From the NCBI GenBank assembly GCA_964430875.1, contig CAYSHP010000019.1, forward strand, positions 1 to 34,241: DNA of 34,241 nt. Direction: 5' to 3'. This document shows positions 25,486 through 33,675 of this stretch, in pieces; position 1 is the first letter of the stretch; every line of letters starts with the position of its first letter. This DNA comes from M55B127 sp035269185 (GTDB lineage: Bacteria > Bacillota > Halanaerobiia > Halanaerobiales > M55B127). Below the pieces are notes generated by a model. It was not told the origin of the DNA and did no database searches. It saw only the letters and a list, made by a program, of their open reading frames with translations. The position numbers were made by a program, and so were the translations under genes.

Positions 25486-25728
25486 TTAATCTTGATTAAT
25501 TATCTCGATTTTTCTTGCTTTCTTAAATTGTTTAATCTCATACTCTCTTTGCATCGCTTTACTTTGGGTTTCAAATTGTTCGGAATGTACTAACTTAACC
25601 GGTCGCCTGCCTTTTGTATATTTGGCTCCTTCCCCCTCATTATGTTGTTTAATTCTCCGCTTTAAATTATTAGTATAACCTGTATAGTAGGTCCCATCTG
25701 CACATTTTACAATATATACATAATGCAT
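25486..25728 (-). CDS. GIY-YIG nuclease-domain protein (UPF0213/YhbQ type)
   Basis: An 80-residue single-domain protein. It has the GIY-YIG core as HYVYIVKCADGTYYTGYTNNLKRRIKQHN (the Tyr pairs and the Arg of the active site), then AKYTKGRRPVKLV and KAMQREYEIKQFKKARKIEII. The motif, length and terminal basic region match UPF0213/YhbQ proteins, which are thought to act on nucleic acids, though their substrate is unclear. The ATG is the first good start after GGAG. The gene is the last one before the tup leader. Confidence 0.92.
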   Translation of the reverse strand: MHYVYIVKCADGTYYTGYTNNLKRRIKQHNEGEGAKYTKGRRPVKLVHSEQFETQSKAMQREYEIKQFKKARKIEIINQD

Positions 25729-25750
25729 CTCTTAGCTTCAACTCCTATAA

Positions 25751-26422
25751 TCAATCAATTATTTCCCAGCCTTCACTTTCAGCAACAATCCGCAGGCTGT
25801 CTTCTGGGTCTACGGCTACTGCATGACCTACCGCCTGTAGCAAACTTAAATCATCTATACTGTCTGCAAAAGCATAGGACTGTTCCCAGTTTATATTATT
25901 AGAACTATACTCTCTTTTAAGAGCTTTTAATTTAATTGAACCACTCAATACAGAAAACTCATCAATTTTTTCTTTTCTATCTTCTAAAATAGTGCTGCCT
26001 AATATATTATCTGTACCTAATCTATCTGAAATAGGTTGCAGTAGTTCATAAAAGGTGCCTGATAAAAGGACTACCTCATAATCTTTTTGTTTAAAATCTT
26101 CTAGGCGTTCTATCACTTTTGGATTGTAATATTGGTGAGCTTCTTTTTCAACTTTTTTAAAATAATCTTCAATTTCTTCTTTTTTCATACCTTTAAAAAT
26201 TTTAATGAACCTATACATAAACTCAACTTTCATTTCTTCTATACTCATTTTGGTTAAAAATGGATATTTGTATTTTAATATTAATGGTGCTAACATAATA
26301 TATAGTTTATATAGATTAAGTTTAGAGTAGCCAAACTTTTTCCAGCAGGAAATTAAAAATGGTATGGTTTCTTTGGGAAACAAGGTCCCATTAAAATCAA
26401 ATACTGCTAGTTTCAATTCCAT
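25751..26422 (-). CDS. HAD-superfamily hydrolase with DxN in motif I
   Basis: A HAD-IB-like protein of 223 residues. Motif I is VFDFNGTLF near the N-terminus, motif II is VVLLSGTF, and motif IV is YAFADSIDDLSLLQAVGHAVAVDPE. The helical cap lies between about residues 25 and 100. The residue two after the nucleophile Asp is Asn, not the Asp that usually serves as acid/base. This may slow or change the reaction, so phosphoserine phosphatase-like activity should not be assumed. The ATG at 26422 has GAGG five bases upstream; the GTG at 26425 is too close to it. Confidence 0.8.
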   Translation of the reverse strand: MELKLAVFDFNGTLFPKETIPFLISCWKKFGYSKLNLYKLYIMLAPLILKYKYPFLTKMSIEEMKVEFMYRFIKIFKGMKKEEIEDYFKKVEKEAHQYYNPKVIERLEDFKQKDYEVVLLSGTFYELLQPISDRLGTDNILGSTILEDRKEKIDEFSVLSGSIKLKALKREYSSNNINWEQSYAFADSIDDLSLLQAVGHAVAVDPEDSLRIVAESEGWEIID

Positions 26423-26440
26423 CACAACCTCTAATTTAAT

Positions 26441-26956
26441 TTATCGTTCTATTCCATTACGTGCTTTTACACCTTTTTCATAGTAATGCTTGATTTCTTT
26501 CATCTCCGTCACTAAGTCAGCTTTCTCAATGATCATATCAGGTGCATAACGACCTGTAAGGATTACTTCTACATTGTCTTTTCTCTTTTCTATTACTTCT
26601 ATCACCTTGGTAGGTGATAAGAGATTATAGTGTAAAGCAATATTAATTTCATCTAAAATAACTACATCATATTCATCACTTGTTAAAACCTCTTCAATAA
26701 TGGCAAGGCCTTTTTCAGCTGCATCAATATCTTTTTGAGAGGGCTCTCTATCAAAAAAACAACCTGCCCCAAACTGTTCTATTTTAAAGCCTGGTAGGTA
26801 CTTGCCAGCTGAAGCTTCATTATATTTCATATTTTTAACAAACTGACCCATATACACTTTTTTACCACCACAGACTGCTCTCAAAGCTAATCCTAAAGAT
26901 GCAGTTGTCTTGCCCTTGCCATTACCAGTATAGACCTGCACATATCCTTTATTCAT
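26441..26956 (-). CDS. cobO: Corrinoid adenosyltransferase (CobO/BtuR type)
   Basis: A 171-residue P-loop enzyme. The modified P-loop GNGKGKTTASLGLALRA (about residues 12-28) and the acidic VVILDEINIALHYNLL and LTGRYAPDMIIEKADLVTEM segments are diagnostic of CobA/CobO/BtuR. It adds the 5'-deoxyadenosyl group from ATP to Co(I) corrinoids, giving adenosylcobalamin. The gene is isolated from other cobalamin genes here. Its product is the ligand expected for the W-x9-EH sensor at 14.9-16.0 kb. Confidence 0.93.
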   Translation of the reverse strand: MNKGYVQVYTGNGKGKTTASLGLALRAVCGGKKVYMGQFVKNMKYNEASAGKYLPGFKIEQFGAGCFFDREPSQKDIDAAEKGLAIIEEVLTSDEYDVVILDEINIALHYNLLSPTKVIEVIEKRKDNVEVILTGRYAPDMIIEKADLVTEMKEIKHYYEKGVKARNGIER

Positions 26957-26977
26957 TAATATTCACCCTCTATTAGC

Positions 26978-27649
26978 TTAGTTATTTAAATTATTATAGT
27001 CGCGTTCTGCTCTCTTTTTTATGCCTTTCAGCATCTCCCACTGCTGAATACCGGCTCCACCCGGCTCAGTAATTACATAATTCATTAAATCAAATAAAAA
27101 TCCTTCCCCAATATCACTTTGCCAGCGGACCATAAGTCTAGTCATATCATCCTGTAATATCCTTAGATCGTAAGCCCAGGTAACTACATAATCCTCACCT
27201 TCTTTAGCGGTGAGTAATAAATGATTATTTTTTTCTAGTTTTTCAACCTTAAAAGCTATCTCAGGTAGTATACTTATATTATCGCCTTCTTTTAAACTTT
27301 GCAACTCAAGTATAATGTTATTGGCAGAAGAATTGCCTTTATAAAAGTAATTATCAGCTGCCCAGCGGTTGATAAAGTCCCAATTATACCAGCCGGCTCT
27401 CTGATAACCTACCTGTATTAGATAGGCCCAGACCACATCAGCTGGTGCATTAATTGTAATTGCCTGCTGATAAACTGTATCTGGATTTTCTACATAGTTA
27501 TCACCGGGTAGTTCCATCCTTCTTTCAGTTTTTGTGATCCCTTTATTAACCCACAAATCTCTTAAAAATAGGGAATAAAGGCTGGCAAAAATAATGAATA
27601 ATAAAAGACCATAAACTATTAATTTAATAAAAAATCGCTTGATGTTCAT
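26978..27649 (-). CDS. SRPBCC-fold membrane-anchored protein
   Basis: A 223-residue protein with an N-terminal membrane anchor (about residues 5-30). It is followed by a SRPBCC/polyketide-cyclase-like domain, recognisable from TINAPADVVWAYLIQVGYQRAGWYNWDFINRWAA and the final VRWQSDIGEGFLFDLMNYVITEP. Such domains bind hydrophobic ligands in a helix-grip fold. The ligand is unknown. I place the start at the ATG at 27649, with GAGG 9 nt before it; the GTG at 27664 overlaps that ribosome-binding site. Confidence 0.75.
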   Translation of the reverse strand: MNIKRFFIKLIVYGLLLFIIFASLYSLFLRDLWVNKGITKTERRMELPGDNYVENPDTVYQQAITINAPADVVWAYLIQVGYQRAGWYNWDFINRWAADNYFYKGNSSANNIILELQSLKEGDNISILPEIAFKVEKLEKNNHLLLTAKEGEDYVVTWAYDLRILQDDMTRLMVRWQSDIGEGFLFDLMNYVITEPGGAGIQQWEMLKGIKKRAERDYNNLNN

Positions 27650-27667
27650 TTGAAAATACCTCACTTT

Positions 27668-28030
27668 TTAAAAATATATTAAGACCAAAATCACATTCAT
27701 CACACTAGCTGAAATTAAACTCGCCCAGATTGAATCCGTTTTGGCAGCTGTATAGCTACCTACACACCCTACAGCTAAAAATGCATAGACAAAGATGTAT
27801 ATAATACTATTAATGGACGGCATGAAAAAGGCAATTATCGAATTAGGCAATGCAAATAATGCCGTCTGAATTATTACTGCCCAAATTAGACCTGCTTTAC
27901 TTTTAAGTTTTTTAAATAATAGTCCTCTAAAAAAGAGTTCTTCTCCAAAAATAGTAATGAAAAAAGTTATTAAAAATATTAGAGAAACAATTAGCCAAAT
28001 ATATGTAAAAATTAGAAATGATGTGTTCAT
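27668..28030 (-). CDS. Degenerate CPBP (Abi) family membrane protein
   Basis: A 120-residue membrane protein with the CPBP motif EELFFRG near residue 31, preceded by one hydrophobic helix and followed by three. CPBP intramembrane proteases need downstream histidines (FxxxH and HxxxN blocks). Here the matching places read FALPN and SASVMN, so the catalytic His residues are missing. The reading frame is open upstream to 28096 and encodes a further hydrophobic helix (IISIWIILSIIILTAIV) but with no ATG, GTG or TTG. No good ribosome-binding site is seen for the ATG at 28030. It is probably a decaying or inactive member. Confidence 0.5.
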   Translation of the reverse strand: MNTSFLIFTYIWLIVSLIFLITFFITIFGEELFFRGLLFKKLKSKAGLIWAVIIQTALFALPNSIIAFFMPSINSIIYIFVYAFLAVGCVGSYTAAKTDSIWASLISASVMNVILVLIYF

Positions 28031-28092
28031 TGTAAAAACAATTGCTGTTAAAATTATTATACTTAATATAATCCAAATCGATATAATTTTTT

Positions 28093-28836
28093 TTATTTTC
28101 TAACAATCCAAAATTGACAATCACCTGAAAACTCTTTTACTTGTTTTGATTCATTAAATTTGTCTGATCTAAAAAAATCTTCTATGAGATTAAATCCAGC
28201 TTCTTTAATAAGATTAACTACTTCTTTATGGTTAGGCAAATGTATAAATAGTTCTTGATTATTATTTTTAGAGGTAGTGATACGGTCTCCATATTCATAT
28301 AATCTTTTATCCTGAATGCCCTTTTCCCATTTTTCTTGTTCATTTTTCCAAAACTCTTTAAATTCTTCTCCTCTATCTCTATCATGGGTAGTAAAGATAA
28401 AAATACCTTTTGGTTTTAAAACTCTTTTAATTTCTTTTAATGCTTTTAATCTATTCTCTTTTTTGGGAATCTGCATTAATCCGTTAAAAGAAAAAAGTGC
28501 ACTATCAAAATTTTTATCTTTAAAATTCATATTTAAAGCATTGCCTTCTTTAAATTCTATAATAAATTTTAATTTTTTATTAATTTCACGAGCTTTTTTT
28601 AACATATCTTTAGATAAATCTAAACCAACAATATTATTATAGCCTCTTGTATAAAGTTCAAAGGTAGTCCGCCCGGTTCCACAGCCAATATCTATAATTT
28701 TATCATCTTTATTAAAGTATTTATTAATCACATATTCCTCTGATTTCCAAAGCCCAACCTGATGAGTTGCTTTTTCATATTTGTCAATAGCACTTTTATA
28801 TGTATCTTTAATATATTTTTTCATATCTTTTTCCAT
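28093..28836 (-). CDS. Class I SAM-dependent methyltransferase
   Basis: A 247-residue methyltransferase. Motif I is IIDIGCGTGRTTFEL (about residues 46-60), followed by IVGLDLSKDML, DSALFSFNGLMQIPKK and IFIFTTHDRD. This is the UbiE/Methyltransf_11-25 style of fold, acting on a small molecule. The ATG has GAGGATG upstream. It is co-directional with, and 19 bp after, an alpha/beta hydrolase gene and close to a BtrH-like gene, an arrangement that could modify one metabolite. Confidence 0.85.
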   Translation of the reverse strand: MEKDMKKYIKDTYKSAIDKYEKATHQVGLWKSEEYVINKYFNKDDKIIDIGCGTGRTTFELYTRGYNNIVGLDLSKDMLKKAREINKKLKFIIEFKEGNALNMNFKDKNFDSALFSFNGLMQIPKKENRLKALKEIKRVLKPKGIFIFTTHDRDRGEEFKEFWKNEQEKWEKGIQDKRLYEYGDRITTSKNNNQELFIHLPNHKEVVNLIKEAGFNLIEDFFRSDKFNESKQVKEFSGDCQFWIVRK

Positions 28837-28855
28837 TTAAATCATCCTCAATAAT

Positions 28856-29641
28856 TTAATTATTCTTTAAATAATCAAATAAGGTATTATAAAATTCTTC
28901 TTTTGCATATTTTTCTCGCCAGGGAGTATGTCCACATTTTTTTAATAAGGTCACCTTATAATCTTTTTTCAGTTTTTCTATTGGATCAATAACACCCTGA
29001 TAGGGATGGGGATCATAGTCACCATGTATTATTTTTATTGGACATTCGATCTTTTCTAAAGATTTTAATAAAAAGTTTTCTTTCCTTAACATGGCGGCTT
29101 CCGCCCATATCTTTTTATATAAATTTATCTGGAAATTAGTACTACTACCATTATTACCAATAAAATTATAAGCATCAACTTTATGCATTAACTCCACAAA
29201 TTGATTTAATAATTTTATTCTTACATTTTTACCTTCTTTAAATTTATCCTGAACTTTATAAAAAAGATCTTTTTCTTTGGGACTCATTCTTTTGATTCTA
29301 TTTTGGTGAATAGAATGACTGTATTTTGCATCAAAAGGACCACTGCTGATAAGTATTATACTTTTAACTAATTCGGGGTAATCTGCTGTAAAAAATATTG
29401 TTAGCCAGGCTCCCCAGGAAAAACCAACTATTTTTACAGGTGGTTTCATCTTATTATCTATAATTTCTTTGATTTCTACCTTTAATTCTTTAATACTGGG
29501 CTGCTTTTGAAGATATTCTATTACCCCAAACTCTGTGCCTAATTTTTCTGATACATCTTTTAGTTCACCTATTGCACCAGGGCCTCCATGTAAAGTTAAA
29601 ATATTATATGGTTTAATCCCATATGTTCGAAAATTTCCCAT
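28856..29641 (-). CDS. Alpha/beta hydrolase (proline iminopeptidase-like)
   Basis: A 261-residue alpha/beta hydrolase. The oxyanion-hole motif LHGGPGAIGE is at residues 18-27, the nucleophile elbow GFSWGAW near 73-79, the acidic residue in IIHGDYDPH, and the catalytic His in KCGHTPWRE near the C-terminus. HGGPG is typical of prolyl iminopeptidases, but many other esterases and lactonases share it. It starts 4 bp after the BtrH-like gene stop, with GGGTGATATA before the ATG. The natural substrate is not predictable. Confidence 0.85.
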   Translation of the reverse strand: MGNFRTYGIKPYNILTLHGGPGAIGELKDVSEKLGTEFGVIEYLQKQPSIKELKVEIKEIIDNKMKPPVKIVGFSWGAWLTIFFTADYPELVKSIILISSGPFDAKYSHSIHQNRIKRMSPKEKDLFYKVQDKFKEGKNVRIKLLNQFVELMHKVDAYNFIGNNGSSTNFQINLYKKIWAEAAMLRKENFLLKSLEKIECPIKIIHGDYDPHPYQGVIDPIEKLKKDYKVTLLKKCGHTPWREKYAKEEFYNTLFDYLKNN

Positions 29642-29645
29642 TATA

Positions 29646-30701
29646 TCACCCGTTCAAATAATTATATAATTTATTAAATAATTCTTTTTCTTTATAATAA
29701 ATCATTTCTAATTCTTTAGATATATTTTCTAATAAAGAATCATCTTCTTTTTCATAGATATCATAGAATTGATAACCAACTTCATCCCAATCTTCTCCTA
29801 TATCCTTTAAATTATGTCCAAATAATTTTAATTTTTCATCTTTACAAATAGCGGCTGATTCTATCAAGAAATCTCCATACATCTTGCGGAAGATACCGCC
29901 TCCTGTTCCACCCACCTGATTGATAAAAATAAAGGTATTAAAAGCTGCTTCTTTTAACTTTTCAATTGAAAAGTCCGACCAATCTTTAACAACTAATTCA
30001 AAAAATTTCTTTATACCTTTCACTCCTAAGTTTCTAATAGGGGGATCAATCATTGCATTGACATTATTTTTAATTGCAGTTTTAATTATAGTTTCGTCTA
30101 CATCTTTAATCTTCTCAAAGTTAAATTCTAACCAGCGGTTTTTAGGCGGATAGGGCTTTTCTTTAGAATTTCTGGCGTTTTTAAGAGCTTCAATTGAAAG
30201 GATATGATAATCATTCGGCTTTTCTTCCTCGCGCATAGTAACCTTAAAACCTTTTTGATCTCGATCTGAGATGTATACTTCTTCTTTTGATTCTAACAAT
30301 CCATAAACAACTATACTATGGCCGCCAAAATGATAGCCTTCAGGTAGATAAAGATAATCTAATTCACCCATATCCACATAAACCATTAAAGGATTATTAT
30401 TTTCTATATTTTCTTTTAAACTTCGATAAGCTTTTTTAATACTGGTGGTCTTATGTATTTGAAGACCTATTCCTAAATTAGTGGCTAAATTGTCTTCAAA
30501 TTCAAATAATTTAGACCTTCCACCAGTCATAGGATAGTCAAAGTTCTTATAATCAAAATAAAAAAAGTTTAAACCTTCTGATAAGCCGAAAATCATTTCT
30601 TCACTTAAATCAATATTATTATAATTAAATATTTGTCGTATAGAATTTGTCACACAATGTTTACCCGCTAAAGGTTTAAAGTCTTCAACTATATTATCCA
30701 T
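29646..30701 (-). CDS. BtrH N-domain / DUF4872-like protein
   Basis: A 351-residue protein. The N-terminal half resembles the BtrH_N domain. Cys16 is in GKHCVTNSIRQIFNY. FGLSEGLNFFYFDYK and TGGRSKLFEFEDNLA follow, and then GGHSIVVYGLLESKEEVYISDRD, which supplies His and Asp as in a papain/C39-like triad. The C-terminal half is helical, with GGTGGGIFRKMYGDFL near residue 265, resembling DUF4872. BtrH transfers an acyl group from carrier protein to an aminoglycoside in butirosin biosynthesis. No carrier protein or biosynthetic enzymes are near, so a related acyl-transfer or peptidase-like role is only inference. Confidence 0.75.
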   Translation of the reverse strand: MDNIVEDFKPLAGKHCVTNSIRQIFNYNNIDLSEEMIFGLSEGLNFFYFDYKNFDYPMTGGRSKLFEFEDNLATNLGIGLQIHKTTSIKKAYRSLKENIENNNPLMVYVDMGELDYLYLPEGYHFGGHSIVVYGLLESKEEVYISDRDQKGFKVTMREEEKPNDYHILSIEALKNARNSKEKPYPPKNRWLEFNFEKIKDVDETIIKTAIKNNVNAMIDPPIRNLGVKGIKKFFELVVKDWSDFSIEKLKEAAFNTFIFINQVGGTGGGIFRKMYGDFLIESAAICKDEKLKLFGHNLKDIGEDWDEVGYQFYDIYEKEDDSLLENISKELEMIYYKEKELFNKLYNYLNG

Positions 30702-30733
30702 TTAAATTCTCCTTATTTTATTGTATTTTATTT

Positions 30734-31273
30734 TCAACCCTCTAAGGGTATGATTACAAACATAGCCAACAGGCTGGCTATAAATGAATAAATTAAAATC
30801 TTTAAACTATTTGATTTTGAATATTTCTCAAAAATAATTTTAACTGCCTGATATAAGATTAATGAAAATACTATTAAGATAAGAAGGCAAAGTAATAGCG
30901 GGGCTATGTTCAAATAATCAGCAATGAATTTTTCATCAGCTGGCAAATAACCGCGCGGTAATTTCAAAAGATAGATAAAAATTCTTGCAAACCAGGTATG
31001 AGCAAATACTACTGAAAACAAGAGTATATTTTTATATTTTCTAAATAACAAAAGAAAAATTAATGCAAATATTAAGTTTGTTAAAAATCCTCCCATACTA
31101 CCTAATAAAGTTAGTTCTCCTGAAACAGGATTGGCCTGAGTTAAATTAAAATCAATATTAAAGCCCTGTATTTTATAGATAATAGCATGGCCTAATTCAT
31201 GAAAAATCACTGACAAAAGACACATCAAGAAAGTGATTAATAAAAATAATAAGTATTTTTTGTTTTTTAACAT
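30734..31273 (-). CDS. M50-like membrane metallopeptidase-family protein
   Basis: A 179-residue membrane protein with HELGH at residues 25-29 at the end of TM1 (LSVIFHELGHAIIYKIQGF), as in M50/S2P-like peptidases. A GSMGGFLTNLIFALIFLLLF helix and two further helices follow. The second M50 motif, NxxPxxxxDG, is not evident, so activity is uncertain. The closest impression is of small Firmicute M50-type proteins of unknown role. The ATG follows GGGAG. A large inverted repeat lies 11 bp upstream of it. Confidence 0.7.
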   Translation of the reverse strand: MLKNKKYLLFLLITFLMCLLSVIFHELGHAIIYKIQGFNIDFNLTQANPVSGELTLLGSMGGFLTNLIFALIFLLLFRKYKNILLFSVVFAHTWFARIFIYLLKLPRGYLPADEKFIADYLNIAPLLLCLLILIVFSLILYQAVKIIFEKYSKSNSLKILIYSFIASLLAMFVIIPLEG

Positions 31274-31283
31274 TTTAATCTCC

Positions 31284-31320
31284 CTGTATATGTAATTATT
31301 TCAATTTATTACATATACAG
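31284..31320. repeat. 13-bp perfect inverted repeat upstream of the M50-like gene
   Basis: CTGTATATGTAAT (31284-31296) and its exact complement (31308-31320) surround an 11-nt AT-rich spacer. No T run follows on either strand. It lies just before the ribosome-binding site of the gene starting at 31273, so it suits an operator or a 5' RNA hairpin rather than a terminator. Confidence 0.6.
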
Positions 31321-31357
31321 TATATAAGCTTTAAATTAAACAACTATTATTTAATTA

Positions 31358-32017
31358 TTAAGAATTTATTAATTTAACTGGTTGAAACCAGTAATTTTCA
31401 TGCTTAAGCTGGGCTTTCTTTTTTAATTGTATTCTCTCATTAAAAATGGGACCATTAATAACTACTGTATGGTATTCTCCATTTTCTCCACTGGGGTCTA
31501 TCCCAATATCTTTAAATTCTTTTATTAATTTTTTATCAATGATTTTTCCCAAATACTTTTTATCTAAATAGTCTTCATTAACTACAATAATCATTGTTTT
31601 AAAACCTAACTCAATAAATTCATTTAAAAGATCTTCTCTTGCTTGCTCCCATAAGGGAAGACGAGCAGTTAAGCCTGCTTTTGAACAAACCTTTTCTTCC
31701 CATTCTCTATGTTCCTTTAAATCTATATCACCAAAAACCCCCTGGTCTATACCCTCTTTTTTAAACTCTTTGATCGTTTCTATAAATTTCTCTTCATAGT
31801 CATCCCAACTGGTTCTTTTCGTAGTGAGAGGAATATCTAAAGACTTGGCTTGTGCCTTTAATACGGAGAAAGGGAGGTTATGGGAATGAGAATTATCACC
31901 TTCTTCATTTAACATATTCAGTAATCTTTTCGGTTTTAAGTTAGCCTCTATTGCTTTATATAAGGCAAGGCATGAATCTTTGCCACCACTCCAAGAACAA
32001 AAGAAATTATTATTCAT
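31358..32017 (-). CDS. Diphthine-ammonia ligase-like ATP pyrophosphatase (DUF71)
   Basis: A 219-residue PP-loop protein with FCSWSGGKDSCLALYKA (residues 6-22), MLNEEGDNSHSHNLP and GDIDLKEHREWEEKVC, which mark the DUF71/MJ0570 family. The C-terminal GENGEYHTVVINGPIF is the conserved E-G-E-H block. In archaea and eukaryotes, relatives (Dph6) amidate diphthine. Bacteria lack diphthamide, so the bacterial role is unknown. The ATG has GAGGAGTTATAATA before it and overlaps the GNAT gene by 8 bp. Confidence 0.9.
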   Translation of the reverse strand: MNNNFFCSWSGGKDSCLALYKAIEANLKPKRLLNMLNEEGDNSHSHNLPFSVLKAQAKSLDIPLTTKRTSWDDYEEKFIETIKEFKKEGIDQGVFGDIDLKEHREWEEKVCSKAGLTARLPLWEQAREDLLNEFIELGFKTMIIVVNEDYLDKKYLGKIIDKKLIKEFKDIGIDPSGENGEYHTVVINGPIFNERIQLKKKAQLKHENYWFQPVKLINS

Positions 32018-32489
32018 TATTATAACTCCTCGTTAATATATTTTTTGTCTCAATCTGCATCTCATACTCATCACTATCTTCCGCAATTATTTTAAAACCT
32101 GCCTTTTTGTATACTGATAAAGCAGGTTTATTCTCTTTGTTAACATATAGTTTTATATAATCTTTTTTATAATTAAAATGTTCAATGCCAAACTGCAAAC
32201 CATTAATTAAATAATCAAAAGCCAATTTCTTACCTACATAATCAGGATTTAAGGCCAAGCCTATTTCCATTAAATCTGAGTGGAAATAGTATTCAAATAA
32301 GCCAAACAAATCATTATCCTTATATACTGCAAAACCTTTACAATCATTTGGACCTCTTAAAATATCGTCACCATTTTTATAACTTTCAAAATAGGGGTCC
32401 ATATAGATCTCTTTAACAAAGCCATTATACTGCCAGTTCTTAATCTTTTTAGCATCTTCAATCCGCATTGGTTTAAAATTATGTTCCAT
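32010..32489 (-). CDS. GNAT-family N-acetyltransferase
   Basis: A 159-residue GNAT. The acetyl-CoA-binding region lies near MEIGLALNPDYVGKKLAFDYLINGLQFG, and the end strand is KLYVNKENKPALSVYKKAGFKIIAEDSDEYEM. The N-terminal FKPMRIEDAKKIKNWQY is common among GNATs that act on ribosomal proteins or small molecules. The acceptor is unknown. The gene overlaps its neighbours on both sides by 8 and 11 bp. Confidence 0.88.
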   Translation of the reverse strand: MEHNFKPMRIEDAKKIKNWQYNGFVKEIYMDPYFESYKNGDDILRGPNDCKGFAVYKDNDLFGLFEYYFHSDLMEIGLALNPDYVGKKLAFDYLINGLQFGIEHFNYKKDYIKLYVNKENKPALSVYKKAGFKIIAEDSDEYEMQIETKNILTRSYNNE

Positions 32490-32979
32490 TACTTTTATTC
32501 CTTTCTTTATCGAATATGAGGTGAGAAATCTTTTGAGCTCTATATACTAAAAACAAACCTAGCAAAACTTCGGCAATTTTAGACATAAAGCGTGGGGTTT
32601 CTTTAAACATTGAAATATGAGCGACAGATAATATCTCAAATATGTATCTTATCAAATCTGGTAGTGAAATTGTTATAATAATGACTCCCGCTAAAGTCAA
32701 CAGCGTTTGAAATAATAAATCATATTCTACTTCTTTAGCAGCTTTATTTTCAATATCCATGTGTCTTGTAATCATTTTAGCAATTGCTTCTGCTTTAAAC
32801 CAGAGCAAATAGATTATTATCAAAAATAATAGTTCAGAAATAATGAAACCTATTTTTGACAGTAATGGCATCTGGTCTGTAAATAACATATAAAGGCCGG
32901 AAAGCATACTTCTCCTGATAAAAGTTACTAAAAAATAGATAGCTAAAATTTTTAAAGAAACTATACTCAAGTTTTTCAA
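32479..32979 (-). CDS. Small membrane protein, unrecognised
   Basis: A 166-residue protein with about four TM helices (roughly residues 4-22, 38-58, 88-106 and 128-148). Between helices 2 and 3 is a cytoplasmic stretch, KAEAIAKMITRHMDIENKAAKEVEYD. I recognise no family. The start is TTG at 32979, with AGGGGAG 7 nt upstream; the upstream in-frame TTG at 32997 lies at this ribosome-binding site. It overlaps the GNAT gene by 11 bp and follows the methyltransferase-like gene by 40 bp. Confidence 0.65.
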   Translation of the reverse strand: MKNLSIVSLKILAIYFLVTFIRRSMLSGLYMLFTDQMPLLSKIGFIISELLFLIIIYLLWFKAEAIAKMITRHMDIENKAAKEVEYDLLFQTLLTLAGVIIITISLPDLIRYIFEILSVAHISMFKETPRFMSKIAEVLLGLFLVYRAQKISHLIFDKERNKSNGT

Positions 32980-33019
32980 TAAAGTTCTCCCCTTCAAATT
33001 AAGATTTATATTATATTAA

Positions 33020-33658
33020 CTACCAGATATAAGGGATTAATTTATAAGTCTCTTTTTGATACTTTGGATATTCTTTTAATTCCTTTAGTAAGAAGTTTTC
33101 TTCTATTTCAATTCTTTTTAAGAATAAGTAAACAGTTATGGCTGATAAGCTTAAGGAATAATATGAATTTAAAATAAGTGGGAAACCGATAATCTGTAAG
33201 ATATTACCTAAATAAGCGGGATGTCTAATATACTTATATAAACCATCTTTAACTAAGATATGATTATCCCAGGTTTCAACATCTTTTGAAAAATACTCAC
33301 CTAAATATTTGATACTTAAACCTCTAATTATTATGCCTATAAATACAATTATAATACCAACTATAGATATTATTTTATTACTGCGAATAAAATAAGAATA
33401 TTCTAAAATGGGTATAATTAAAGCTGTAAACCAACTAATAGATAACAATGTGCTTAACATTTTATCCTGCTTTTTATTTTCACTAGACTGGCCCTTAAAG
33501 AAAAATTTATCAACTATTAAACTTAAGATGACCATAATCAGATAAAAATATACTAAATTTTGGTTAAGTCTTAGGCCAGCCTGTTCTAAATTCTGCCAGG
33601 AGAAATAAAATAATAATAATATTAATATTTTTGCTGCTAGATTAATTATCAAACTCAA
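33020..33658 (-). CDS. Isoprenylcysteine carboxyl methyltransferase-like membrane protein
   Basis: A 212-residue membrane protein with five to six helices. Its C-terminal signature is LYKYIRHPAYLGNILQIIGFPLIL, followed by EIEENFLLKEL..YPKYQKETYKLIPYIW. This pattern is the SAM-binding part of ICMT/PEMT-like membrane methyltransferases. Bacteria lack prenylated CaaX proteins, so the substrate is probably a lipid or other small molecule. The start is TTG, with AGGATGAT 5-9 nt before it. Confidence 0.85.
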   Translation of the reverse strand: MSLIINLAAKILILLLFYFSWQNLEQAGLRLNQNLVYFYLIMVILSLIVDKFFFKGQSSENKKQDKMLSTLLSISWFTALIIPILEYSYFIRSNKIISIVGIIIVFIGIIIRGLSIKYLGEYFSKDVETWDNHILVKDGLYKYIRHPAYLGNILQIIGFPLILNSYYSLSLSAITVYLFLKRIEIEENFLLKELKEYPKYQKETYKLIPYIW

Positions 33659-33675
33659 ACTATATCATCCTTTGT

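Noticed and set aside
27927..28124. Open frame of 65 codons on the minus strand across the CPBP start
   Set aside because: Asn/Tyr/Phe-rich low-complexity translation in another frame of the CPBP and methyltransferase genes, with no family resemblance.
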